Shown one piece after another: positions 1-10,562 of a stretch of DNA of 64,000 nt. The translations under genes were made by a program, and so were the position numbers. The first letter of the stretch is position 1, and each line of letters opens with the position of its first letter. This stretch comes from Desulfovibrio sp. Its GTDB lineage: Bacteria; Desulfobacterota; Desulfovibrionia; Desulfovibrionales; Desulfovibrionaceae. The notes beneath the pieces are model-generated. The model was given only the letters and a program-made list of their open reading frames with translations, searched no databases and had not been told where the DNA came from. Location of the stretch: assembly GCA_016208105.1 (NCBI GenBank), contig JACQYS010000023.1:144288-208287 (forward strand), given 5' to 3'.

Positions 1-1
1 G

Positions 2-70
2 GCCAGGGCCGGACTGGTGATCCCGCCCTATATCGACCGGGCCCTGGAATTGGCTGGAATACAAGGATAA
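2..70 (+). CDS. C-terminal end of an unidentified protein (partial)
   Basis: An open frame enters from the left edge and ends at a TAA at 68-70. Its last residues read ...GLVIPPYIDRALELAGIQG, which looks like normal coding sequence with GC-rich third positions, but the fragment is too short to name. It ends 66 bases before the histidine kinase start, so it may be the preceding gene on the same strand. Confidence 0.45.
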   Translation, partial: ARAGLVIPPYIDRALELAGIQG

Positions 71-136
71 TTTTGGCTCAGTGCCTAATGAACTCGTGAT
101 CCGTTGCCTTGGGAGTAGTTGCAGTATGGAACCGAG

Positions 137-2497
<2,361 letters not shown>

Positions 2498-2527
2498 GAA
2501 CAGGGGGAGCGTGTCAGCGGCGAGGGC

Positions 2528-3505
2528 TCACGCGCTGGCGATGCATTTTCTGGCCAGGTCCGCCATGATCTCCCTGGCCATCATTTCGGTCTGGGGCTTG
2601 GGGAATTGCCCGTCGGCCTTCACGGATTCACCCTTGTGCTGGGTCTCTTCCGTGATGAGCGACGAGAAGAGATAAACGGGCAGGCGCGCCAGGTCGGGAT
2701 CGTCCTTGATGGACCGGCACAAGGTGTAGCCGTCCATGACCGGCATTTCCACGTCCGTGATCACCACGTTCACCAGCTCCGTGAGTTCCACGCCCGCTTC
2801 CTTGGCTTCCTCCGCCTTTTCTTTCAATATGTCCAAGGCGTTCTTGCCGCTGTCCGCGGAAATCACGCTGAAAGCCTCGTCCTGTTCCAAAGCCTTTTTC
2901 ACCATGCGCCGCACCAGAAGCTGGTCGTCCACGTGCAGCACGTTGATGTTGTGGTCGGACTTTATCCCCGCGGAGACGCCGAAGAAGTCCTTCCCGGATT
3001 CCGGGTTGAGCTCGATGACGATCTTTTCCATGTCGAGAATGAAAACAATGTGGCCTTCAAGGTTAACAAGCCCGGTGAAGGCGTTCTTGGAATATTCGTT
3101 GATGTGCTTGTTGGGCTGTTCCACATCCGCCCAGCTCAGGCGGTAAATCCTGGTGATGCCCGAGACCAGAAAGCCGGTCATCACCTGGTTGAATTCGGTG
3201 ATGATCATTTTCTGGGTGTCGTGATCCTCCACCTGGTTCTGCTCCAGGTATCTGGACAGGGAGACGATGGGGACCACCTTGTCCCGGTCTTTGAAATGGA
3301 AGGCCCCCCAGACCGAATGGTGCGCTGAGACCGGCGGCCGCATTATTTGCTGGGGAAGGCGGGTGATTTTTAAAACCTTGGCGACGTTTATGCCGTAGAA
3401 TGCGCGGCTGACCGAATCTCCATTCTTTAGATCCAGGTAGAAAACCATGATCTCAACTTCATTGGTGCCAACTTCGGTAAGAGCCAATTGCCTGTCGTAG
3501 CTCAT
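2528..3505 (-). CDS. cheV: CheV-type chemotaxis coupling protein (CheW + receiver)
   Basis: About 325 residues: an N-terminal CheW-like domain (roughly 15-165) that couples chemoreceptors to CheA, followed by a receiver domain (about 185-320) with INVLHVDDQ, VVITDVEMPVMDG (phospho-Asp) and the FSSLIT and FPKP motifs. This domain pair and length are diagnostic of CheV, in which phosphorylation of the receiver by CheA is thought to tune adaptation. The ATG at 3505 has GAGG about 6 bases upstream; an in-frame TTG two codons earlier is less likely. It is convergent with the kinase gene, with 30 bases between the stops. No other che gene is near, but a chemoreceptor lies 5 kb away. Confidence 0.9.
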   Translation of the reverse strand: MSYDRQLALTEVGTNEVEIMVFYLDLKNGDSVSRAFYGINVAKVLKITRLPQQIMRPPVSAHHSVWGAFHFKDRDKVVPIVSLSRYLEQNQVEDHDTQKMIITEFNQVMTGFLVSGITRIYRLSWADVEQPNKHINEYSKNAFTGLVNLEGHIVFILDMEKIVIELNPESGKDFFGVSAGIKSDHNINVLHVDDQLLVRRMVKKALEQDEAFSVISADSGKNALDILKEKAEEAKEAGVELTELVNVVITDVEMPVMDGYTLCRSIKDDPDLARLPVYLFSSLITEETQHKGESVKADGQFPKPQTEMMAREIMADLARKCIASA

Positions 3506-3824
3506 GTCCAACCTCGTGCTTCTGGAGAGGGATACGGTGGGCTAGCGTGGGGCAGGGGCGTGATTCCTGGATTATTTGAAGACAGGGTAGCCGCCACTGC
3601 GAGCCGCAACCAAATAAAAGCCGGAAGGATGAATGATTGGCTTCATCAGCTCTATTATGCCTAATGCGAGGACACATCAAGAAAGAAAGTTCCTGCGAAG
3701 TGCGGCAGGTTCTTGAATTTTTTTGGATGGATCGGATTGCCTGCCTTGCTCACCTGATTCATGCAACACGCGTGCGGCATGGATTTCTAGGGCGAAATAC
3801 CTATGTATTTTGATGAGATGCGGT
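3506..3824. other. Intergenic, no gene recognised
   Basis: Upstream region of the CheV gene. Short open frames on both strands have no convincing start, ribosome site or protein-like composition. The only notable structure lies just beyond its right edge (the palindrome at 3825). Confidence 0.5.
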
Positions 3825-3853
3825 TTGTTCGCACGTATAATGGGTGCGAACAA
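3825..3853. promoter_or_regulatory. Perfect 10-bp inverted repeat flanking a TATAAT box
   Basis: Arms TTGTTCGCAC (3825-3834) and GTGCGAACAA (3844-3853) are exact reverse complements separated by 9 bases containing TATAAT (3836-3841). Such a palindrome around a -10 box is the layout of a repressor operator. No good -35 box lies at 17 bases. Nothing coding on the plus strand follows for several hundred bases, so it could control an unseen RNA, or simply be a hairpin. Confidence 0.4.
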
Positions 3854-4085
3854 TGTTTAAAAAATCAGAACATGACATTTACTGCGCACGCTGAAATGCA
3901 AAGAGATGCGCGCAAGTTGCTTGCGCCTTGTGCATAACACAGGGCGCAGTGAAGATAGGGTGTCTTTGTATCATGGCCAACACTCGAAACGCCGACATGA
4001 GCCCTTCGCCGTCATGCGTTGTTTGCAGGGCGCGATCTCCGGGACAAAGCGTGCTCTGGAGATGGTATCACATTCTCATTTCTCG

Positions 4086-4551
4086 TCACTGCAGGTTCCG
4101 GGGTATCATCTTGTCCCAGCGTTTTTCGCGCACCACCTTGCCGTTTTCGCTCAGGCGCCTTGTAACGGTCAGGTTGAAGTTCTTCTCGTCGGATACGAGG
4201 GTGTATTTCGCGTCGAGCTTGATGGCCCGGCCGGGCAGGGTGATGGCGTAGTCCGAGACGGCCACATAGGAGGCGTGGGCCGGGTCGTCGTCCTTTACCT
4301 TGAAGGTGTTGGTTTCGTGGCGGCGCACGGAGACGTTGCCCACGGTGAAGGTTTCGTCGTCGCCGGTGGTGTATGTGGTGGTGCCGGTGTTCTCGTCATA
4401 GTGGGCGGGCCAGTTCCACCCCGTCCGGCATGGTGAGCCGGTCCTTGACTGTGGTGAAGGAGTACTGCGCGGCGGGAGCCTCGGCGGCCCATGCGAGGAG
4501 GACGAGGCACAGCGCCGGAATCCGGGCAGCCGAGAGCAGCAGGCGAGCCAT
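4086..4551 (-). pseudogene. Secreted beta-rich protein, interrupted by a frameshift
   Basis: The ATG at 4551 follows a good GGAGG and begins a signal peptide (MARLLLSAARIPALCLVLL..APAA). That frame runs about 47 residues to ..MPDGVELA and then hits a stop. The downstream frame continues seamlessly as ..AHYDENTGTTTYTTGDD.. to the stop at 4086. Removing one C from the run at about 4403-4411 joins them into one protein of about 154 residues. The body (threonine-rich strands, RETxTF-like segment, WDKMIPRNLQ end) resembles the C-terminal beta domain of CocE/NonD-type hydrolases, but this is only a pattern match. It is the third gene of a minus-strand cluster with the HAD and APH genes. It could be a true pseudogene or a base-calling error in a G/C run. 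Confidence 0.7.
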
Positions 4552-4589
4552 GACAGCACCTCCGGTCGATCGATAGAAGCTATCCTGTA

Positions 4590-5333
4590 TTATTTCTGGT
4601 TCTCCAGAAAGGCAATGGCCTGGCGCAATTCGGCGAACTGGTAGATGATGTAGTCCGGCTCGGCCCCGCTCGGCTTTTTCCTGCCCTGGTTGGAGGAGAA
4701 GAAGACGGTCTTCATGCCCATCTGGCTGGCCCCGAAAACGTCGCGGTACATGTCGTTGCCCACGAAGAGCACCTCTTCGGGCAGCATGTCCAATCCTTCA
4801 AGTGCGGCTTTAAAGATTCTGCTGTCGGGTTTTCTGTAGCCCAGGTCGCCGGAGACGATGATGGGGTCGAAGTAGCGATCGATTCCCACGGCCCGCATTT
4901 CCGGCAAAGCCCAGGCGCTCTGGGCGTCGGACAGGGCGGCCAGCTCGTAGCGCTGCGACAATTCGTCCAGTATGTTCTGCACTTCCGGGTAGAGCTGCAA
5001 GCGGTACCGGGAGATGCCCCGGTACATCTCGGCCATGAACTGCGGCATCCACTTGAGCTTCCCCGGAGGCAGGGCCTTGCAGGCTTCCGGCCTGCGGCGC
5101 AGGTACTCCCGCCACAGCTCCACGGCGTCGAACTCCGGGAATTGCTCGGTGCTCTTTTTGCGCTGCTCGTCCATGATGCTGTAGTATTCGTCCCGGACCT
5201 CCCAGCGGTGGGCCGGTATGCCCTGATAGGTCAGGAAATGGCTGATTCCACGGTAGATTTCCTCGTTGCCTTCATCGGTCTGGATGTCGACGAGGGTTCC
5301 GTTGATGTCGAAAATGATGCCCTTCACGTTCAT
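4590..5333 (-). CDS. HAD-family hydrolase
   Basis: About 247 residues. Motif I is FDINGTLVD at residues 8-16, giving the nucleophile Asp9 but Asn11 where most phosphatases have the second, general acid/base Asp. A cap region of helices follows (about 25-120), then motif II (ALSDAQ), motif III Lys (GYRKPD) and motif IV (FVGNDMYRDV), so the rest of the active site is complete. The start ATG overlaps the stop of the upstream kinase-like gene (ATGA), which implies translational coupling. The substrate is unknown; small phosphorylated metabolites are typical of this subfamily. The D-to-N change is seen in some natural HADs and need not abolish activity. Confidence 0.85.
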   Translation of the reverse strand: MNVKGIIFDINGTLVDIQTDEGNEEIYRGISHFLTYQGIPAHRWEVRDEYYSIMDEQRKKSTEQFPEFDAVELWREYLRRRPEACKALPPGKLKWMPQFMAEMYRGISRYRLQLYPEVQNILDELSQRYELAALSDAQSAWALPEMRAVGIDRYFDPIIVSGDLGYRKPDSRIFKAALEGLDMLPEEVLFVGNDMYRDVFGASQMGMKTVFFSSNQGRKKPSGAEPDYIIYQFAELRQAIAFLENQK

Positions 5334-6337
5334 GGCAGTGCCCTCAATATCTTTTTTGCCTGGTTGACCAATTGCCAGCGGTAACCCCAGTCGATCCAGG
5401 AGTTGCGCGCGATGCGCAGCAGGGTGATGCCCATGTAGAAGGGGATGCGCCTGGTGATGGCCCCAAAGGCGCTCGCCCGGTCCGGGAAGTGGCAGCAGTA
5501 TTCCCAGAGGAAGTGGCCGATGAACGGCTCGGCATTGGCGGGATTTCCCTGTCCCTGGTAAAAGAAATGGGCCAGCTCGCCGCAGAGCCTTCCAAGGTCG
5601 AAGGCCCTGTCCGCCCATTGCATGCGCTCCAGGTCGATGGCCAGGACGGACCGGCCCTTGCCGAACAGGAAGTTGGAGGGAGTGGCGTCCCCGTGCACCA
5701 GCACGGCCCGGTCTTCCCACATGGCGCCGCGGCCGCGCCAAGCTTCACGCAGGAAACGGAGTTCGTCTGAGTGGTCCGGCCCCATTCCCCGCTTGGTGAC
5801 GAGCGAACCGATGAGGCGGTCCATGTAGGCGCAGCTGTGGTCGAAGATGACCCCCCAGTCTCCCACGGTCCGGTTGTGCATGGCGGCCAGGAAATGGGCC
5901 AGGGCGGTGAGCTTGCGGTAGAGCCTGTCGCGTGCGCCCAGGTGCATGGCCTCGGTGATCACTTTGCTAAGCGAGTCCCCGGTGAGAAACTCCATCATCA
6001 GCACGTTGTTTATGGCCGGATTGAAGCCCAGGGGCTTCACCACGTAGTGCGGCCAGGAGTCGAACCCGAGGCCCCGAAGGTGGAGGAGGTTTGAGAATTC
6101 GGTTTCTCCGGTCCTCAGGTGATGGCCGTGGAGGAATTTGGGAGGATAGAACTTGGCCACAAGCCGCGCGTTGCTGTGCTTTTCCTCATAGAGGTAGACG
6201 TCTCGCGAGCAGGCTGCCTGGAAAACCCGGAAATCCGCATGGGCCGGGTGGGCGCCAAGCTGCGGCAGGATATGGTCGCGCATGTAGGCATGCAGCGGGT
6301 CCTGAAGGTCAACATGTCCCAGGTACCTGCCGAACAT
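5330..6337 (-). CDS. Aminoglycoside-phosphotransferase-fold small-molecule kinase
   Basis: About 335 residues with the APH/choline-kinase fold. The Brenner motif reads VHGDATPSNFLF (HGDxxxxN, catalytic Asp and metal-binding Asn), followed by AIDLERM in place of the usual metal-binding DxD/DxE. An N-terminal lobe with a lysine-containing strand (RLVAKFYPPKF) precedes it. The ATG at 6337 has GGAG 7 bases upstream; a longer reading from 6418 adds a non-conserved, cysteine-rich leader without a ribosome site. It is the first gene of a cluster whose second member, a HAD phosphatase, overlaps it by 4 bases. A kinase and a phosphatase made together suggest turnover of one phosphorylated metabolite; the substrate is not identifiable. 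Confidence 0.85.
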   Translation of the reverse strand: MFGRYLGHVDLQDPLHAYMRDHILPQLGAHPAHADFRVFQAACSRDVYLYEEKHSNARLVAKFYPPKFLHGHHLRTGETEFSNLLHLRGLGFDSWPHYVVKPLGFNPAINNVLMMEFLTGDSLSKVITEAMHLGARDRLYRKLTALAHFLAAMHNRTVGDWGVIFDHSCAYMDRLIGSLVTKRGMGPDHSDELRFLREAWRGRGAMWEDRAVLVHGDATPSNFLFGKGRSVLAIDLERMQWADRAFDLGRLCGELAHFFYQGQGNPANAEPFIGHFLWEYCCHFPDRASAFGAITRRIPFYMGITLLRIARNSWIDWGYRWQLVNQAKKILRALP

Positions 6338-6815
6338 CGTCACGCTCCGGGCTTTGTTGCAGGGGCATAAGGCGGACGCCATCCAACTGACGAGCCAGAC
6401 GCGCTGGCGGTACGCCATTATTTATCATCTATGTCACCTGATTGTAACACACAAGGGGAGAGAGCGTGAATTATTTCAGGCCCTGCTGCTCGTCGCCTGA
6501 GTGGAGCTCCCAGAGCGATCCGTCGCTCTGGCGCATGATGTGCCGCCCGTCCGGCGTCCTCCCGTGGAGTTCGGAACCGGCCGGGCCGGTGGAGAGGAAA
6601 ACGGGTGGATGCGAGGTGTCGTGGTCCAGACCGGTGGGGAGCGGCCTAACACGCCGCCTGCGCGAGCAAGCCGGTAAAAACGCAGGTCGGTCCGGGCGTA
6701 TGGAACGCCCTGGGGGGGGTACTGGTGGATTATCGAGGTTTGTTGAAGCGTTTGGACATGTTCGGGCGATTGGCGATGGCGGTTGCTACCACGGCCTCTC
6801 CCGGGTGGTGGAGCA
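6338..6815. other. No intact gene; possible decayed coding sequence
   Basis: On the minus strand a frame ending at a stop at 6471-6473 reads like real protein near its end (..DGRHIMRQSDGSLWELHSG..) but has no start codon for over 200 bases upstream. A second minus frame ending near 6745 also looks protein-like. No single open frame joins them. This may be a gene remnant or chance open frames in GC-rich DNA. Confidence 0.3.
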
Positions 6816-6859
6816 CCAATTGCCAACTCCGGATTAAGGCAGCCGGAGCTGGCAATTGG
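6816..6859. repeat. Strong inverted repeat (17-bp arms, 10-base loop)
   Basis: Arms CCAATTGCCAACTCCGG and CCGGAGCTGGCAATTGG pair with a single mismatch across a 10-base loop. It lies 10 bases beyond the stop of the exported-protein gene on the minus strand, so it may end that transcript, but no T-run follows on either strand. Confidence 0.6.
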
Positions 6860-6868
6860 GTAACATTC

Positions 6869-7477
6869 TTACTGCCCGGCTTGTGGCGTCAAGTTCTTTG
6901 CCAGGGAACGCATTGCGTCAGCATGCTCCTTGCAGAGGGGGATGTTGAAGTATTCTATGGAATAACGGGTGAGTTTGATGGCCCCTTGTCCAGTAATGAA
7001 ATAGTCCTCTTTGTACTTTGAACCACATTGAACCGGGTTTCCGTATTTATCAGTCATGCTTTTCATTTCGAGATTGTGGTCGTGGCTTGATGCAAGGATA
7101 ATGTACATTACCCTGTTTTTGTAAAAGTAAATCTGAACTTGTTGTTTCGTTTTGATGTCTGCGTACGTTAGGATTTTCACGTCAACAAGCTTGCTGTCTG
7201 CCTCTCGAACGGTATTGTATACTTCAATAATATTTTTTTGTTCATATACTGCATTGTCATTCAATAGACAGCCCAGGCTTCCCTCGAATCTTGCCAGCCT
7301 AAATATTGTCCATAAGTCATGAGTTGTTATTCCGTTTTTGTCTGCGTTTATTTTCGACTTCACATCATCGAGAGACATGTTGAACTTGATGTCTTGATAC
7401 CCGTCTATTGTATTTGAAAGACAAAATGAAGGTGCTGATACAATAAGTGCGCATATTATGGAAAATATAGTCTTCAT
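6869..7477 (-). CDS. Small exported protein of unknown function
   Basis: About 202 residues with a clear signal peptide (MKTIFSIICALIVSAPSFCLS), so the product is probably periplasmic. The mature part begins with GYQDIKFNMSLDDVKSKI, a pattern shared by many small secreted proteins that open with 'I.fgMs..eVk' segments, and has two or three cysteines. No catalytic motif is visible. The gene is clearly more AT-rich than its neighbours, which suggests recent acquisition. The start is supported by an AGGAGTTC site just upstream. It is transcribed alone, ending at the inverted repeat at 6816-6859. Confidence 0.7.
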   Translation of the reverse strand: MKTIFSIICALIVSAPSFCLSNTIDGYQDIKFNMSLDDVKSKINADKNGITTHDLWTIFRLARFEGSLGCLLNDNAVYEQKNIIEVYNTVREADSKLVDVKILTYADIKTKQQVQIYFYKNRVMYIILASSHDHNLEMKSMTDKYGNPVQCGSKYKEDYFITGQGAIKLTRYSIEYFNIPLCKEHADAMRSLAKNLTPQAGQ

Positions 7478-8294
7478 CGTGAACTCCTGTTTTATGCTTG
7501 CTGGCCTTTGAAAGTCATGGCCTTATGTCCGGCTTTTCTGTTGGTTCTGTCGAGGGCGTTCGGTGTTGAAACAGCTTCCGCGTTATCGTTCCAGGTGCCA
7601 GGAGCGCCTCTGGGGGGCGGCCAGCGGCTTTGTTTGTCTCGGGCGCAATGCAGTTGCGGTTACGCAGCGGCGGATGTCCGGTCACAACGGGACGCCAAGC
7701 CCCATTTTATAAGTCATCAAGCAGTGGTGCGCAAGGCGTGAAACTCGCCCGCTTGCGCGCCGGTGTTTTCGTGTTTTCCTGCCTTGTTCGAAGTGCGGCG
7801 CGGAATATAAAAAGAGGCATTCCTCTCTGCTTCAACCCAGAATAGGCTGGCTTAACAGCATACATGAAACAGCAACAACAGTTGTACCAGGTGTCACCAG
7901 TCTGTTGCCATCGGGGAAACGAATTCAGAACAGCGCATCAGAGAGTAATGGCACACGTTCTTGGACGGCTTGCTTGGAGAGAACTAGGCCGTATGGTCCA
8001 TGCATATGGTATTCATAGGCGTCTCGGATCAATCTCCATGTGTCTTTGAGTTCTCAATGCTGTCTGGGGTAAGTCCTCCCGGTGTTGATCTCGGACGAGT
8101 AAATACATGGGGGAAGGTTTGCGAAGCTTCCCGGACAATGGTAAGGCGGTTACAGGCTGACAGCTTTAATCGGCTGAACCCTTGAAATCTTGCAGTGGCT
8201 GTCGGTCGTTGGAGATTATCTGTTCGGTCCGGTAATCCTTACGCTGCCAGAACCGTGATCACTGTGACGGTGTTTTTCATTGTTCCGGTTCATG
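7478..8294. other. Long intergenic region, no gene recognised
   Basis: Over 800 bases between an exported protein (minus) and the chemoreceptor (plus). Several short plus-strand frames exist (for example 7508-7741 and 7864-8049), but none has both a ribosome site and protein-like composition. It looks like non-coding or decayed DNA at the junction of two differently composed regions. Confidence 0.5.
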
Positions 8295-8300
8295 TATAAT
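8272..8300 (+). promoter_or_regulatory. Possible sigma-70-type promoter for the chemoreceptor
   Basis: TATAAT at 8295-8300 lies 65 bases before the GTG start. The matching -35 region at 17 bases is only a T-rich GTTTTT, so the call rests on the perfect -10 box. Confidence 0.3.
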
Positions 8301-8364
8301 GCAGTGTTGATGAAATTGGCATTTCCTGCGCGTGGTCATTCTCTTGACATATAGGAGACAAGCT

Positions 8365-10311
8365 GTGTTTGCACGACTGAAAATCCAGACAAAGCTTCAG
8401 GCAGCAGTGATGGCTATCGTTTTCTTTGCTGTTCTCGTTTCAGCTGGCGTAGCTGTATTTAACATTTACAGTCGTGCTCTCACATTGGGTCAGGCCCTGG
8501 CGGAAACCTCCGCGACCGGAGTCAGCGAGGCGGTCATGCTGTATCATCAAACAGCAAAAAGCCTTTTGGAATCCGTCTGTGACAGTCTTCATGCCAGTGT
8601 AGATCCATCAAAACTTAACAAAGATACGGACAACAAGTTCGAGGTTGTGGATGGTATAAAGAAAAAGTATAATTCAGATGCGACAATTTTCCTTCGCGAA
8701 GGCAACAGCTTCGTACGTATTTCCACGAATGTGGAGCAGGAAGGCAAACGCATGGTCGGCACTTCAATCAAGGAAGGCCCCGTTTATGAAGCCCTTGCCG
8801 CCGGGAAATCTTACTCAGGCCTGGCAACCGTAGGCGGCGTGCTGAAATTGGTGGACTACAAGCCGCTTCTGTCTGGCGACAAGGTTGTTGGTGCCATCTT
8901 TGCGGGCCAGACCGTGTTCAGCAAACAACTGCAAGAGTATCTCAAGTCCGTGAATGTGGATGGAAAAGGGTATGCATTCATCGTCAACGACAAGGGGTAC
9001 TTTGTCTACCACCCTGACCAGAAGTTGATAAACCAGGATGTAAATACACTTGGTGCACTTGGGAAACTGCTTATTGAGAACACACAGAAATTTATCTCCT
9101 ATGAATTCAACGGGACGCAGAAAGTCGCCGCTTTGAAGGATTACCCGCCATTCAAATGGAAAATCTATTTCGGAATGAACCGGGCCGAAACCCTGCACGG
9201 CCTGGACTGGGTGATCTACAAATCCTCCCTGACCGGTTTGGTCGGGGCCATGATTCTGGGGGCATTGCTGGCCTACATCATCGCCAAGGGCATTGCCGGC
9301 CCTGTGGTTCAGGGCATGGCTTTCGCCCAGGCAATGGCCAAGGGCGACATGTCCCAGGACCTGACGGTGAAGCAGCAGGACGAGATAGGCATGCTTGCCG
9401 ATGCGCTGCGCGAGATGTCCAGCCGTTTGAACGAGGTGATGGGCGAGGTGTTGGAGGGGGCCAACAACGTGGCTTCCGGCTCCCAGCAGCTTTCGGCGAC
9501 GTCCGTGTCGCTTTCCCAGGGCGCTTCCGAGCAGGCCGCCAGCGTGGAGGAGGTTTCCTCGTCCATGGAAGAAATGGCCTCCAACATCCAGCACAACGCG
9601 GACAACTCCATCCAGACCGCGTCCATGGCCCTCAAGGCCGCCCAGGATGCCGAGGAAGGCGGCCGGGCCGTTAGCCAGACCGTGGGCGCCATGAAGCAGA
9701 TCGCTGAGAAGATATCGATAGTTGAAGAGATCGCCCGCCAGACCAACCTTCTGGCCCTGAACGCGGCCATCGAGGCTGCCAGGGCGGGCGAACACGGGAA
9801 GGGCTTTGCCGTGGTGGCCGCGGAGGTGCGCAAGCTGGCCGAGCGCTCGGGGCAGGCCGCCTCCGAGATATCCGTTTTGTCGTCGGAATCCGTGGAAGTG
9901 GCTGAAAAGGCGGGAAGCATGCTCATGGCCGTGGTGCCGGACATCAAGAAAACAGCTGAACTGGTCCAGGAAATCGCCGCCGCCTCCCGCGAGCAGAATG
10001 CCGGGGCGGAGCAGATAAACAAGGCCATCCAGCAGCTTGACCAGGTCATCCAGCAGAACGCCTCAGCCTCGGAAGAGATGGCCTCCACCTCGGAAGAGCT
10101 CTCCAGCCAGGCCGAACAGCTGCTTTCCGCCGTGAGTTACTTCAAGCTCAGGGGGACCCAGGGCGTGCGCCATTCAAATCCCAAGGCCCTTCCCGCGAAA
10201 ACGGCAGCGCCCAGGCCCAAAGCCGCGCCAAAAAGGCCGTCCGCACCCAAGAAGGGGGTGGTCCTGAATTTGACTTCGGACACGCACGATGATGATTTTG
10301 AGAAGTTTTAG
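8365..10311 (+). CDS. Methyl-accepting chemotaxis protein with Cache sensor domain
   Basis: About 648 residues. Seen: a first membrane segment (about 10-35), a large periplasmic region (about 45-285) of the Cache_3/Cache_2 type with GxVYEALxxGK and LVDYKPL segments and [16 protein letters not shown], a second membrane segment (about 290-312), HAMP, and a cytoplasmic signalling hairpin with the conserved tip [20 protein letters not shown]. No CheB/CheR-tethering pentapeptide is at the C-terminus, which instead has a proline/alanine/lysine-rich linker. The GTG at 8365 was chosen because AGGAGA lies 8 bases upstream; the frame is open to 8332 but without a ribosome site. It presumably senses a small external molecule and signals through CheA, possibly with the CheV at 2.5 kb. 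Confidence 0.92.
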   Translation: MFARLKIQTKLQAAVMAIVFFAVLVSAGVAVFNIYSRALTLGQALAETSATGVSEAVMLYHQTAKSLLESVCDSLHASVDPSKLNKDTDNKFEVVDGIKKKYNSDATIFLREGNSFVRISTNVEQEGKRMVGTSIKEGPVYEALAAGKSYSGLATVGGVLKLVDYKPLLSGDKVVGAIFAGQTVFSKQLQEYLKSVNVDGKGYAFIVNDKGYFVYHPDQKLINQDVNTLGALGKLLIENTQKFISYEFNGTQKVAALKDYPPFKWKIYFGMNRAETLHGLDWVIYKSSLTGLVGAMILGALLAYIIAKGIAGPVVQGMAFAQAMAKGDMSQDLTVKQQDEIGMLADALREMSSRLNEVMGEVLEGANNVASGSQQLSATSVSLSQGASEQAASVEEVSSSMEEMASNIQHNADNSIQTASMALKAAQDAEEGGRAVSQTVGAMKQIAEKISIVEEIARQTNLLALNAAIEAARAGEHGKGFAVVAAEVRKLAERSGQAASEISVLSSESVEVAEKAGSMLMAVVPDIKKTAELVQEIAAASREQNAGAEQINKAIQQLDQVIQQNASASEEMASTSEELSSQAEQLLSAVSYFKLRGTQGVRHSNPKALPAKTAAPRPKAAPKRPSAPKKGVVLNLTSDTHDDDFEKF

Positions 10312-10323
10312 GGCGAGAGACGG

Positions 10324-10355
10324 AAAAAGGGCTCAGGCGTCATGCCTAAACCCTT
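10324..10355 (-). terminator. Original terminator of the host tRNA-Arg gene
   Basis: On the minus strand AAGGGTTTAGGC pairs with GCCTGAGCCC across a short loop and is followed by TTTTT. It lies just 3' of the tRNA fragment at 10368, as expected for the pre-integration end of the tRNA transcript. Confidence 0.7.
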
Positions 10356-10357
10356 GA

Positions 10358-10562
10358 TTTTACTGGCGGGCGGTACAGGATTCGAACCTGTGGCCTTTGG
10401 CTCCGGAGGCCCAAGGTTTTTATTTTTACTGGTTTCTACAGATAGCCACACTAGCTCAAATTTATGAGGTTTATTTGATAAGTATTGCCTTGACTTTTTA
10501 CTGGCTTTTACTATTTTCCAACCAATAGGTTGGAAATAGGGTTGGAAAGTTGAGGTTGGAAA
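10358..10562. repeat. Integrase-proximal repeat array (candidate recombinase arm sites)
   Basis: GGTTGGAAA occurs at 10528-10536, 10540-10548 and 10554-10562, with an inverted copy at 10515-10523. A second family, TTTTACTGG, occurs at 10358-10366, 10424-10432 and 10496-10504, with a partial copy at 10506. The first family recurs at the far end of the element, which is the layout expected of integrase arm-type sites. The last copy abuts the integrase start codon, so integrase could also repress its own gene. Confidence 0.6.
10368..10411 (-). repeat. Distal attachment site: 44-bp 3' fragment of tRNA-Arg
   Basis: Identical over 44 bp to 30781-30824 inside the intact tRNA-Arg(CCG). It covers the anticodon loop, variable loop, T arm and acceptor 3' strand. 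Read on the minus strand it continues into GCCA, the discriminator base plus CCA, then the host terminator. This is the displaced chromosomal half of the tRNA gene. Confidence 0.93.
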
